Part shown: positions 25,088 through 31,261 of the stretch, one piece after another | How the letters are laid out: every line of letters starts with the position of its first letter | How positions within the stretch are numbered: position 1 is the first letter of the stretch | The notes under the pieces: model-generated | Database searches by the model: none | Told to the model about the DNA's origin: nothing | What the model saw: only the letters and a program-made list of their open reading frames with translations | Made by a program: the position numbers and the translations under genes | Assembly (NCBI GenBank): GCA_902805555.1 | Contig: CADCSY010000016.1 | Coordinates: 1-32,628, forward strand | Source of the DNA: an uncultured Acidimicrobiales bacterium | Lineage (GTDB): Bacteria; Actinomycetota; Acidimicrobiia; Acidimicrobiales; CADCSY01 | DNA: 32,628 bases | Reading direction: 5' to 3'

Positions 25088-25549
25088 TCACCCGCTCGAG
25101 GTGCTCACCTTGTAGACGAGGGTGCCGTCGGCGACCATCGCGCCGGCGTCGGAGCGCACCTCGGCCCGGCAGAACACGATCGACCTCCCACGCTGCTCCA
25201 CCCACCCCTCGGCCACGGCGTCCTCGGCGACGAGCGCGCCGAGGTACCGGATGTTCATGCTGATGGTCAGCATCTTCGGCCGCTCCTCGTAGACGCTGCC
25301 CACGGCGGGCACCACGACGGTGTCGATGAGCGTGGCGATGGCCCCGCCGTGCACCACGCCGGCGGGCTGCTGCAGCTCGGGCCGGTAGGGCAGCCGCATC
25401 CGCCCGTAGCCCGACCGCACCTCCTCGAGCTCGAGGCCGACGACGGACGGGAAGAAGACCTGCTCCCACCGTCCGAACTGGCTCCACGGCTCGGCCAGGT
25501 GCGGTGGCAGGAGCTCGAAGCGGTCGGCGTGCTGCGGGGCTGTCGTCAC
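25088..25549 (-). CDS. PaaI-type hotdog thioesterase
   Basis: A 153-residue hotdog-fold thioesterase of the PaaI/4HBT group: GYGRMRLPYRPELQQPAGVV, then HGGAIATLIDTVVVPA, the characteristic HGGxxxxLxDT block with its conserved Asp. NIRYLGALVAED and VFCRAEVRSDAGAMVADGTL complete the family pattern. The substrate is unknown, probably an acyl-CoA of degradation or polyketide type. It starts at GTG 25549, with TAGCGT 6 nt upstream. It is divergent from the patatin-like gene at 25630, with 80 nt between that holds both leaderless elements. Confidence 0.88.
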   Translation of the reverse strand: MTTAPQHADRFELLPPHLAEPWSQFGRWEQVFFPSVVGLELEEVRSGYGRMRLPYRPELQQPAGVVHGGAIATLIDTVVVPAVGSVYEERPKMLTISMNIRYLGALVAEDAVAEGWVEQRGRSIVFCRAEVRSDAGAMVADGTLVYKVSTSSG

Positions 25550-25555
25550 GCTGCG

Positions 25556-25561
25556 ACGCTA
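25556..25561 (-). promoter_or_regulatory. Leaderless -10 element of the PaaI thioesterase gene
   Basis: TAGCGT on the minus strand, 6 nt before the GTG at 25549. Confidence 0.5.
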
Positions 25562-25617
25562 CGGGCGCCGGGGCGCCCGCCCGCACGACAGGTCGGCCTG
25601 CGCCGGCGCCGGGCTCG

Positions 25618-25623
25618 TAGGGT
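25618..25623 (+). promoter_or_regulatory. Leaderless -10 element of the patatin gene
   Basis: TAGGGT lies 6 nt before the ATG at 25630, in the intergenic region shared with the divergent PaaI gene. Confidence 0.5.
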
Positions 25624-25629
25624 CCACAC

Positions 25630-26496
25630 ATGGCACTCGGGCTCGTCCTCGGCGGTGGCGGTGTGGTCGGCGTGGCGTGGGAGATCGGCGTCCTCGCCGG
25701 CCTGGCCGGCGAGCTCGGGTGGGACCCCGCCCTCGCCGACGTGGTGGTGGGGACGTCGGCCGGCTCGGTGATCGGCAGCAACCTCCGCCACCGCCGCCCC
25801 CTCGACGACCTCGTCGAGGAGCAGCGCGCCGGGGGTCTGCGGCTGGCGCGCCAGGACGGCCCGCCCGCCGATCCTTCCGCCGCGCTCGAGGTGTTCAGGA
25901 GCTGGGCCGGGGTCGAGCACATGGACGCCGAGGCGGCCCGCCGGACCGCAGCGCTGGCCCTGGCCGTGCCGACCCCGAGCGAGGACGTGATGGTGGAGAG
26001 CTTCCGGGCGGCGCTCCCGGCGGCAGCGTGGCCCGAGGGTGACCTCCGCATCACCGGCGTGTCCGTCTCCACCGGCGAGCGGGTGGCGTGGACGGCGGCG
26101 AGCGGCGTCGCGCTCGTGCGCGCGGTGACGGCCTCGTGCGCCGTTCCCGGCATGTTCCCGGCCGTGACCGTCGGGGACGACCGCTTCCTCGACGGCGGGC
26201 TGTGGTCTGGGTCCAACGCCGACGTGCTCGTGGGGCTCGACCTCGAGGCAGCCCTCTTCATCGGGCCCATGGGCGTGGGGGCCACCGGCCTCGGCGCCAT
26301 GTCGGCCCGCATGCTCGAGCGGGAGCGGGCCCTGCTGGCCACCGCCGGCACGTCGCTCCAGGTCCTCGAGCCAGGCGAGCGGTTCGTCGCCGCAGCCATG
26401 CAGCTCATGGACCCGAGCCGCCGGGTGGAGGCCCTCGAGATCGGCCTGGCCGAGGGAGCAGCAGCAGCCGAGCGCCTGCGGTCGGTCCTCGCCTGA
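25630..26496 (+). CDS. Patatin-like phospholipase
   Basis: A 288-residue patatin-fold acyl hydrolase. The N-terminal oxyanion-hole block GLVLGGGGVVGVAWEIGVL precedes the nucleophile elbow VVVGTSAGSVIGS, with catalytic Ser43. The dyad Asp is Asp188 in RFLDGGLWSGSNAD. The fold lacks a signal peptide or membrane segment, so it is a cytoplasmic or peripheral lipid or acyl-ester hydrolase. Substrate is unknown. The ATG start has TAGGGT at leaderless spacing. The gene stands alone: the amidase 90 nt downstream has its own ribosome binding site. Confidence 0.9.
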   Translation: MALGLVLGGGGVVGVAWEIGVLAGLAGELGWDPALADVVVGTSAGSVIGSNLRHRRPLDDLVEEQRAGGLRLARQDGPPADPSAALEVFRSWAGVEHMDAEAARRTAALALAVPTPSEDVMVESFRAALPAAAWPEGDLRITGVSVSTGERVAWTAASGVALVRAVTASCAVPGMFPAVTVGDDRFLDGGLWSGSNADVLVGLDLEAALFIGPMGVGATGLGAMSARMLERERALLATAGTSLQVLEPGERFVAAAMQLMDPSRRVEALEIGLAEGAAAAERLRSVLA

Positions 26497-26586
26497 CGCC
26501 GGGGTCGGGGCTCGCCGGCGGGGAGCGGGGGTGCAAGGGTGCTGCCCCCAGCGTCTCGTCGGGCTGCCGCAGCCCTGGAGGAACCG

Positions 26587-27987
26587 ATGCCCACCACCGA
26601 TGCACCCTGGGCGGGCGACGCCTGCTCGCTCGTCGACGCCTTCCGCCGAGGCGAGCGCTCCCCCGTGGAGGAGCTCGACGCCACCCTGGCCGCCGTCGCC
26701 GGATCGTCGCTGAACGCCTGGTCGTACCTCGACGAGGAGACAGCTCGCGACACTGCGTCGGCGGCCGACGTCAGCCTCCCCTTCGGCGGGGTCCCCCTCG
26801 GCGTCAAGGAGCTCGACCACGTCGCCGGCTGGCCCTTCACCCAGGCGTCCGTGCCGCTGAAGGACGAGGTGTCGGCGTACGACGACACGAAGGTGGCCCG
26901 CCTCCGTGGTGCCGGCGCGGTGCTCGTGGGCCTGACGACGGCGAGCGAGTTCGGTGGCGTCAACCTCACGAGGACGCGGCTCAACGGGATCACCCGCAAC
27001 CCGTGGCAGGCCGACCGGACCCCCGGGGGGTCGTCGGGCGGCACCGCTGCCGCCGTGGCGGGAGGACAGGTCACCCTCGGGACGGCGGGGGACGGCGGTG
27101 GGTCGATCCGGATCCCGGCCGGCTTCACCGGCATGGTCGGCCTGAAGGTCACGTACGGCCGGATCCCGAAGGGCCCGCACCACGAGGTCGGCTCGCTCAC
27201 CGCCGTGCCCGGCTGCATCAGCCGGTCGGTGCGGGACACCGCCCGCTGGCTCGACGTGAGCAACGGCCACGACAGCCGCGACCCGCTGAGCCTGCCGCGG
27301 GTCGACGGCTGGGAGGAGGGGCTCGGCTCGTCCATCGACGCCCTGCGGGGGATGCGCGTGGCGGTCATCCCGACCTTCGGCGGTGCGGTGGTGGCTCCCG
27401 ACGTGGTCGCCGTCGTGGAGGACCTCGCCGAGTGGCTGACCGACCACCTCGCCCTGCGGCGCCACGACGTCGACGTCCGCATCCCGTCCATGGGCACGGC
27501 CTGGTCCCTCGCCGGCCTCATCGCCGAGTTCGCCTCGCTCGGAGACCGGTGGCCGGCCTGCGAGGACGAGCTCACCCCCGAGATCCGCCACGGCATGCGC
27601 TTCGCCGAGGGCCGCTACGGGATCCCGGCCCGGATCCGCCTCGAGCAGCGCCGGACCGAGCTGTTCGAGGCCATGGCGGGGCTGTTCGACGAGGTCGACC
27701 TCGTCGTGTGCGCCACCAACCCCGATGTCGCCTTCCCAGCCGAGGGGCCCCTCCCCGACACCTTCGGCGGCCTCGAGTCCACGGCGGCCAACAACGGCAA
27801 GCTCACGATCCCCGGCAACATCTACGGCAACCCGGGCATCTCGATCCCCGCCGGGGACGTGGGCGGGCTGCCCGTCGGGGTCCAGGTCATGGCGCGCCAC
27901 CACGCCGAGGCGCTGCTCCTCGACGTGGCCCTGGCCGTCGAGCGGGAGCGCCCGTGGCCACTCGTGGCGCCGGGTGCTCCCTCCTAG
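26587..27987 (+). CDS. Amidase (amidase signature family)
   Basis: A 466-residue amidase with the Ser-cisSer-Lys triad in order: Lys74 in GVPLGVKELDH, Ser149/Ser150 in PGGSSGG, and nucleophile Ser173 in GTAGDGGGSIRIPAG. FTGMVGLKVTYGRIP follows, as usual. The C-terminal half contains GNIYGNPGISIPAG and PVGVQVMARHHAE. Substrate specificity is unknown. The family spans GatA, acetamidase and 6-aminohexanoate hydrolases, and gatB/gatC are absent, so it is not the tRNA amidotransferase by context. GGAGG lies 6 nt before the ATG. The gene ends three nt from the convergent SRPBCC stop codon. Confidence 0.92.
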   Translation: MPTTDAPWAGDACSLVDAFRRGERSPVEELDATLAAVAGSSLNAWSYLDEETARDTASAADVSLPFGGVPLGVKELDHVAGWPFTQASVPLKDEVSAYDDTKVARLRGAGAVLVGLTTASEFGGVNLTRTRLNGITRNPWQADRTPGGSSGGTAAAVAGGQVTLGTAGDGGGSIRIPAGFTGMVGLKVTYGRIPKGPHHEVGSLTAVPGCISRSVRDTARWLDVSNGHDSRDPLSLPRVDGWEEGLGSSIDALRGMRVAVIPTFGGAVVAPDVVAVVEDLAEWLTDHLALRRHDVDVRIPSMGTAWSLAGLIAEFASLGDRWPACEDELTPEIRHGMRFAEGRYGIPARIRLEQRRTELFEAMAGLFDEVDLVVCATNPDVAFPAEGPLPDTFGGLESTAANNGKLTIPGNIYGNPGISIPAGDVGGLPVGVQVMARHHAEALLLDVALAVERERPWPLVAPGAPS

Positions 27988-27990
27988 CGC

Positions 27991-28449
27991 TCAGGCTGGC
28001 GACGCGGCCTCGGCCACCGCCTTCAGCCCCTCGACGACCTCGGCCGCCTCCGCCGCCGCCCTGCGCTCGACCCCCAGCCGCCCGGCCAGCCGGCCGAGCG
28101 CGCCGAGGGGGAGGCTGTAGGTGATCAGCAGCCGGAACCGGCACCTGTCCTCGCCGAGCGGCTCGATCGACTCCCGGAGGCAGTAGCGCACGCCATAGCC
28201 GACGTCGCCCTCGATGGCGAAGGACCGGCCTGCCTCGAAGGCCGTGACGACCCAGGTCGACTCGAACCGCTTGCCCACGACGGTCACCACCTGGGTGAAC
28301 GTCTGGCCCACGGAGGTGAGCCGGTCGGGCGCGTCCCGGACCTCGACGGTGCTCCGCGACAGCTCTGGCAGGCGGCGGACGTCCTCGAGGATCGCCCACA
28401 CCTCTCCTGCGGGGCGGTCGATCACCTGTGCGTGCTCGATGGTGGCCAC
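27991..28449 (-). CDS. SRPBCC (START-like) family protein
   Basis: A 152-residue lipid-binding START-like (SRPBCC) protein: IEHAQVIDRPAGEVWAILED, WVVTAFEAGRSFAIEGDVG and CRFRLLITYSLPLGALGRLA fit the polyketide-cyclase/dehydrase group. The GTG at 28449 is preferred. The longer frame upstream has no homology and would reach across the divergent nuclease promoter. Binding partner and ligand are unknown. No ribosome binding site is clear, and the start could be the second GTG 12 nt upstream. The gene is convergent with the amidase and divergent from the nuclease. Confidence 0.75.
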   Translation of the reverse strand: MATIEHAQVIDRPAGEVWAILEDVRRLPELSRSTVEVRDAPDRLTSVGQTFTQVVTVVGKRFESTWVVTAFEAGRSFAIEGDVGYGVRYCLRESIEPLGEDRCRFRLLITYSLPLGALGRLAGRLGVERRAAAEAAEVVEGLKAVAEAASPA

Positions 28450-28509
28450 GGCGGCCACCCCTACCCCCACGACCGGCGGGGGGTCACCCTCGTCGTCACA
28501 CCCCCCGCA

Positions 28510-28515
28510 TATCGT
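28510..28515 (+). promoter_or_regulatory. Leaderless -10 element of the RecB-like nuclease gene
   Basis: TATCGT lies 7 nt before the GTG at 28523, which makes GTG rather than the nearby ATG (28529) the likelier start. Confidence 0.5.
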
Positions 28516-28522
28516 GCGCAAC

Positions 28523-29533
28523 GTGAGCATGCAGGTCCCCCTCCAGCTGTCGCCGTCCTCCATCAGCTCGTTCCGCACCTGCCCCCTCGCCTGGCGCCTC
28601 GACTACGTGGAGCGGCTGGAGCGGACCCCCTCGCTCGACGCCAACATCGGCACGTTCGTCCACTCGGTGGCCGAGGCCCTCTGCGGGCTGCCCGCCTCCC
28701 GCCGCACGATCGACGAGGCTCGTGCAGCGGCCACCGCCGCCTGGGCCGACCACGTCGAGGACGAGGAGTGGCAGGCCCTGCAGATCCCCGCCGACCGGAT
28801 CCCGCAGATCAAGTGGCGGGCGTGGCGGGCCGTGCAGCGCTGGTTCCGCCTCGAGGACCCGGGCGCGGTCACCGTGGCCGGCTGCGAGCTGTGGGTGCAC
28901 GGCGAGGTGGGTGGGGTGGCCATGCGGGGGATCGTCGACCGCCTCGACGTCGACGAGGCGACGGGTGGCTTCGTCGTCACCGACTACAAGACCGGCAAGA
29001 TGCCGATGTCGTCGTACCAGGAGGAGCGCCTCTTCGGCGTGTGGGTCTACGCCCACCTCGTCGCCGACGAGCACCGGGCCCGGCCCGTCACCAAGGTCCG
29101 CCACCTGTACCTCGGCGAGCGGCCGGGCGAGGTCGTGCGCGATGTCACGCCTGACGCCCTGGCGGCCACCGCCGAGGTCGTCGCCTCCACCCATCAGGAG
29201 ATGCTCCAGGCGTGCGCCACCGGTGAGTTCGAGACGCGTGAGAGCGTGCTGTGCGGCTGGTGCAGCTTCAAGTCGTCGTGCCCGGCCTTCGGCGGCGACC
29301 TCCTCGCCCTGCTCGCCACCGGTCCGAGGAGGGTGGACCGTCGCAAGCCGGTCGACGAGAACCAGCAGGTGCTCGACATGGACGGCGTCCGTCCGGCCGT
29401 CGTGCCGGCAGTCGCGCCGCAGCCCGTCGGGGCGCCCGTCGTCGGGCCGCCCGTCGTCGCGTCGCCGGCGGCCGGCGAGCAGCCGACGGGTTCGCCGGCC
29501 GACGTCCTCGCCCTCGCACCCGCCGCCGGCTGA
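28523..29533 (+). CDS. RecB-family PD-(D/E)XK nuclease with Fe-S cluster cysteines
   Basis: A 336-residue standalone nuclease of the PDDEXK_1 group. It has SPSSISSFRTCPLAWRLDYV at the N-terminus, HSVAEALCG (a nuclease helix with His), GIVDRLDVDEATGG and VTDYKTGK, which carry the metal-binding Asp, Asp and Lys. C20, C244, C247 and C253 (TCPLAW ... CGWCSFKSSC) match the C-n-CxxC-x5-C pattern of AddB/Cas4-type [4Fe-4S] nucleases. A Pro/Val/Ala tail of about 60 residues (from around 280) is disordered and repeats AxVVGPPVV-like units. The GTG start has TATCGT at leaderless spacing. No helicase domain is present and no cas genes are near. A DNA repair or processing role is likely. Confidence 0.88.
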   Translation: MSMQVPLQLSPSSISSFRTCPLAWRLDYVERLERTPSLDANIGTFVHSVAEALCGLPASRRTIDEARAAATAAWADHVEDEEWQALQIPADRIPQIKWRAWRAVQRWFRLEDPGAVTVAGCELWVHGEVGGVAMRGIVDRLDVDEATGGFVVTDYKTGKMPMSSYQEERLFGVWVYAHLVADEHRARPVTKVRHLYLGERPGEVVRDVTPDALAATAEVVASTHQEMLQACATGEFETRESVLCGWCSFKSSCPAFGGDLLALLATGPRRVDRRKPVDENQQVLDMDGVRPAVVPAVAPQPVGAPVVGPPVVASPAAGEQPTGSPADVLALAPAAG

Positions 29534-29556
29534 CCCACCCGGCGTTTCCTGCGGTG

Positions 29557-29579
29557 CCCGGCGGGGCACGCCCGCCGGG
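29557..29579. terminator. 9-bp hairpin after the nuclease gene
   Basis: CCCGGCGGG (29557-29565) and CCCGCCGGG (29571-29579) pair perfectly around the loop GCACG. It lies 24 nt after the nuclease stop codon and its right arm touches the GTG of the next small ORF. No U-tract follows. It could end the nuclease transcript or shape expression of the downstream ORF. Confidence 0.5.
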
Positions 29580-29881
29580 TGACCATCGGTGACGACCAGG
29601 ACCCGCTCGAGCACGCACCCGGCGCAGCCGGCACCGGCCTCTCGGGGCCGATGGCGACCGGCCCCGACGCAGGCGCCGGGCCCGGCGGTCCCGAGCCCGC
29701 CGCCGGGGAGCCGGAGCACGACCCGTCCCTGCGCAGCGACCCGGAGGACGACGTCGGTGCGCTCGGTTCGGCCGGCACGTTCCTGACCGACCCCACCGAG
29801 GGCGCCACCACCGACGACGTGTGGCCGGCCGGCGGCGACGCGGCCGCCGAGGTCGACGAGGACGACCTGGCCGGCAGCTGA
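29579..29881 (+). CDS. Hypothetical acidic disordered protein
   Basis: A 100-residue protein from GTG 29579 with a strongly acidic, Gly/Ala/Pro-rich composition (many Asp/Glu, few Lys/Arg) and no fold or motif I recognise. Reading-frame base use is typical of the neighbourhood (G/C at third positions), and the frame ends 7 nt before the convergent PhyH stop, which weakly supports a real gene. There is no ribosome binding site, and the start codon touches a hairpin. It could be noise in GC-rich sequence, and there is no homology to settle it. Confidence 0.4.
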   Translation: MTIGDDQDPLEHAPGAAGTGLSGPMATGPDAGAGPGGPEPAAGEPEHDPSLRSDPEDDVGALGSAGTFLTDPTEGATTDDVWPAGGDAAAEVDEDDLAGS

Positions 29882-29888
29882 TCCCGGC

Positions 29889-30680
29889 TCAGGCGGGCGG
29901 GTCCCCGGGCTCCGCTCGCTGGAGGCAGCGCCGCGGGTGGTGCCCGTCCACGTAGCCGACGAACGGCGGGTAGATGTTGTAGCCCAGCAGCTCCTGGAGC
30001 CGCTTGGGCAGCGTGGCCACCACGTCTCGGGGGACCGCCAGGACGTGGTTCTCCTGCGGTCTGAGCCAGGCGGCTGCGTACTCGAGGATGACGCCCAGGC
30101 GGGGCCGGTCGGTGCGGTTGGCCCCGCCGCCGTGCCAGAGGCTCCCCAGGTAGAACATGGCGGAGCCGGCCGGCATCTCGGCCACGACGGTGCCGGACTC
30201 ATGGGGGGCGGCGTGGTCCCGGTGGCTCCCGGGGACGAGGCGGGTCGCCCCGTTCTCGCTCGTGAAGTCGTCGAACGGCCACATCGTGTTCAGCACCACC
30301 TCCCCGTGCGGCGTGGGAAGGGGGTAGATCGAGTCGTCCCGGTGGAGCACCTGCGCCTTCTCCCCGGGTCCGATCTGGATGCCGACAGGGGCGGACAGCT
30401 GGTGGGGGCCGAGCACCCTGTCGAGCACGCCGAGGAGCAGCGGGTCGGTCGCCGGACCGTCGAACGCCCTGGTCTTGGCGAACAGGGCGTACACACGCTG
30501 GGTGGCGAAGCCCTCGAAGTCGTTGCGCCCCGTCGGCGTGCTGGCGAGGACCGACTGGAGGTCGGCACGGGTGGCGGCGACCTCGTCGGCGGAGAGGACG
30601 CCCTCCACGACCACGTACCCATCGGCCTCGAGGCCGGCCACGACGCTGTCGACGGTGGCTTCCCGATAGGTGGTGCGCAT
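29889..30680 (-). CDS. Phytanoyl-CoA dioxygenase (PhyH)-family protein
   Basis: A 263-residue Fe(II)/2-oxoglutarate oxygenase of the PhyH family. The iron triad is H113-x-D115 in VLHRDDSIYP and His183 in SLWHGGGANRTDRPR. The following Arg (RTDRPR) is the usual 2-oxoglutarate contact. The C-terminus (VGYVDGHHP) is the common end in actinobacterial members. The substrate is unknown. Relatives hydroxylate lipids, small metabolites and phosphonates. The ATG at 30680 is supported by TAGCGT 7 nt upstream. It is convergent with the acidic ORF and divergent from the small basic protein gene. Confidence 0.88.
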   Translation of the reverse strand: MRTTYREATVDSVVAGLEADGYVVVEGVLSADEVAATRADLQSVLASTPTGRNDFEGFATQRVYALFAKTRAFDGPATDPLLLGVLDRVLGPHQLSAPVGIQIGPGEKAQVLHRDDSIYPLPTPHGEVVLNTMWPFDDFTSENGATRLVPGSHRDHAAPHESGTVVAEMPAGSAMFYLGSLWHGGGANRTDRPRLGVILEYAAAWLRPQENHVLAVPRDVVATLPKRLQELLGYNIYPPFVGYVDGHHPRRCLQRAEPGDPPA

Positions 30681-30687
30681 GGCGCAG

Positions 30688-30693
30688 ACGCTA
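30688..30693 (-). promoter_or_regulatory. Leaderless -10 element of the PhyH gene
   Basis: TAGCGT on the minus strand, 7 nt before the ATG at 30680. Confidence 0.5.
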
Positions 30694-30742
30694 CGCCCGG
30701 GACGCGTCGCCGGCTCCCGGAGCGCAGCCGGAGGGCCCTCGC

Positions 30743-30842
30743 TAGGGTGAGTTCCGCAACCCACTCTGCGCCCGGCGGCCGCCGTGGCCTCCGGGCCCGT
30801 AGGCCCGGGCATCCACCCGGGCGGAGAGGAGCCGATGGCCTG
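30743..30842 (+). promoter_or_regulatory. Promoter and structured 5' leader of the small basic protein gene
   Basis: TAGGGT (30743-30748) fits a -10 element about 95 nt before the gene, unlike the leaderless neighbours. The leader contains a 7-bp hairpin CCGGGCC-CGTA-GGCCCGG (30791-30808), a second CCCGGGC copy right after, and GGAGAGGAG (30823-30831). A two-codon frame ATG-GCC-TGA (30835-30843) ends inside the ATG of the gene (TGATG overlap). This could be a leader peptide that couples translation. I do not recognise a known riboswitch in it. Confidence 0.4.
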
Positions 30843-31118
30843 ATGAGCAAGCGGCACCGGGACGACAAGCCCCTTCGGAACCCGAAGGAGGTGCGGCGCC
30901 TGCAGCAGCGAGCGGCGCGCCATCGAGTCGATCAGACGCTCCACGAGGCGGGCGACGTCGACGCCGTGCTGCTCGTGGATCCGCGCAGGGAGAAGCCCAC
31001 GGCGAGGACCGTGGTCTCCGGCAAGGTCCGCCACTGGAAGCAGAAGTCCTGGAAGCGTCGCAGCGCCGTCAACGCGCAGCGCAACGCCGCCCTCGCCGCC
31101 CTCCTCCAGGTCGAGTAG
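30843..31118 (+). CDS. Hypothetical small basic protein
   Basis: A 91-residue protein with many Arg/Lys/Gln (KEVRRLQQRAARHRVDQTL, KVRHWKQKSWKRRSAVNAQR) and no recognised domain. The charge suggests nucleic-acid or ribosome binding, but that is only inference. The start at 30843 overlaps the stop of an upstream two-codon frame. GGAGAGGAG lies 11 nt before it. The gene is followed at once by the strongest hairpin of the window, so it is a discrete unit. Confidence 0.6.
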   Translation: MSKRHRDDKPLRNPKEVRRLQQRAARHRVDQTLHEAGDVDAVLLVDPRREKPTARTVVSGKVRHWKQKSWKRRSAVNAQRNAALAALLQVE

Positions 31119-31125
31119 CCGGTCG

Positions 31126-31160
31126 GTGCGCCCCGGGGGGTCCGCCACCCCGGGGCGCAC
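31126..31160 (+). terminator. Strong 13-bp hairpin terminator
   Basis: GTGCGCCCCGGGG (31126-31138) and CCCCGGGGCGCAC (31148-31160) pair without mismatch around a 9-nt loop, seven nt after the stop of the small basic protein gene. No U-tract follows. The opposing acyl-CoA ligase gene ends about 100 nt away, so it may also serve that minus-strand transcript. Confidence 0.7.
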
Positions 31161-31261
31161 GTCGGCCGCACCGCACGCGACCCTCTCGGAGCGGCACCCG
31201 ACGATCCCAGGCGCGGCCCGGCACGGGCCGACGCCCCGGCCCGGGGGCCGTGGATCGGGGG

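Noticed and set aside
25056..27596. 846-codon minus-strand ORF opposite the patatin and amidase
   Set aside because: Antisense of two motif-complete enzymes, with no recognisable protein family.
30749..30822. Possible cobalamin, ydaO or SAM-type riboswitch in the leader of the small basic protein gene
   Set aside because: I compared it with remembered consensus elements (B12 box, ydaO and SAM cores) and none matched. The hairpins alone do not support a riboswitch.
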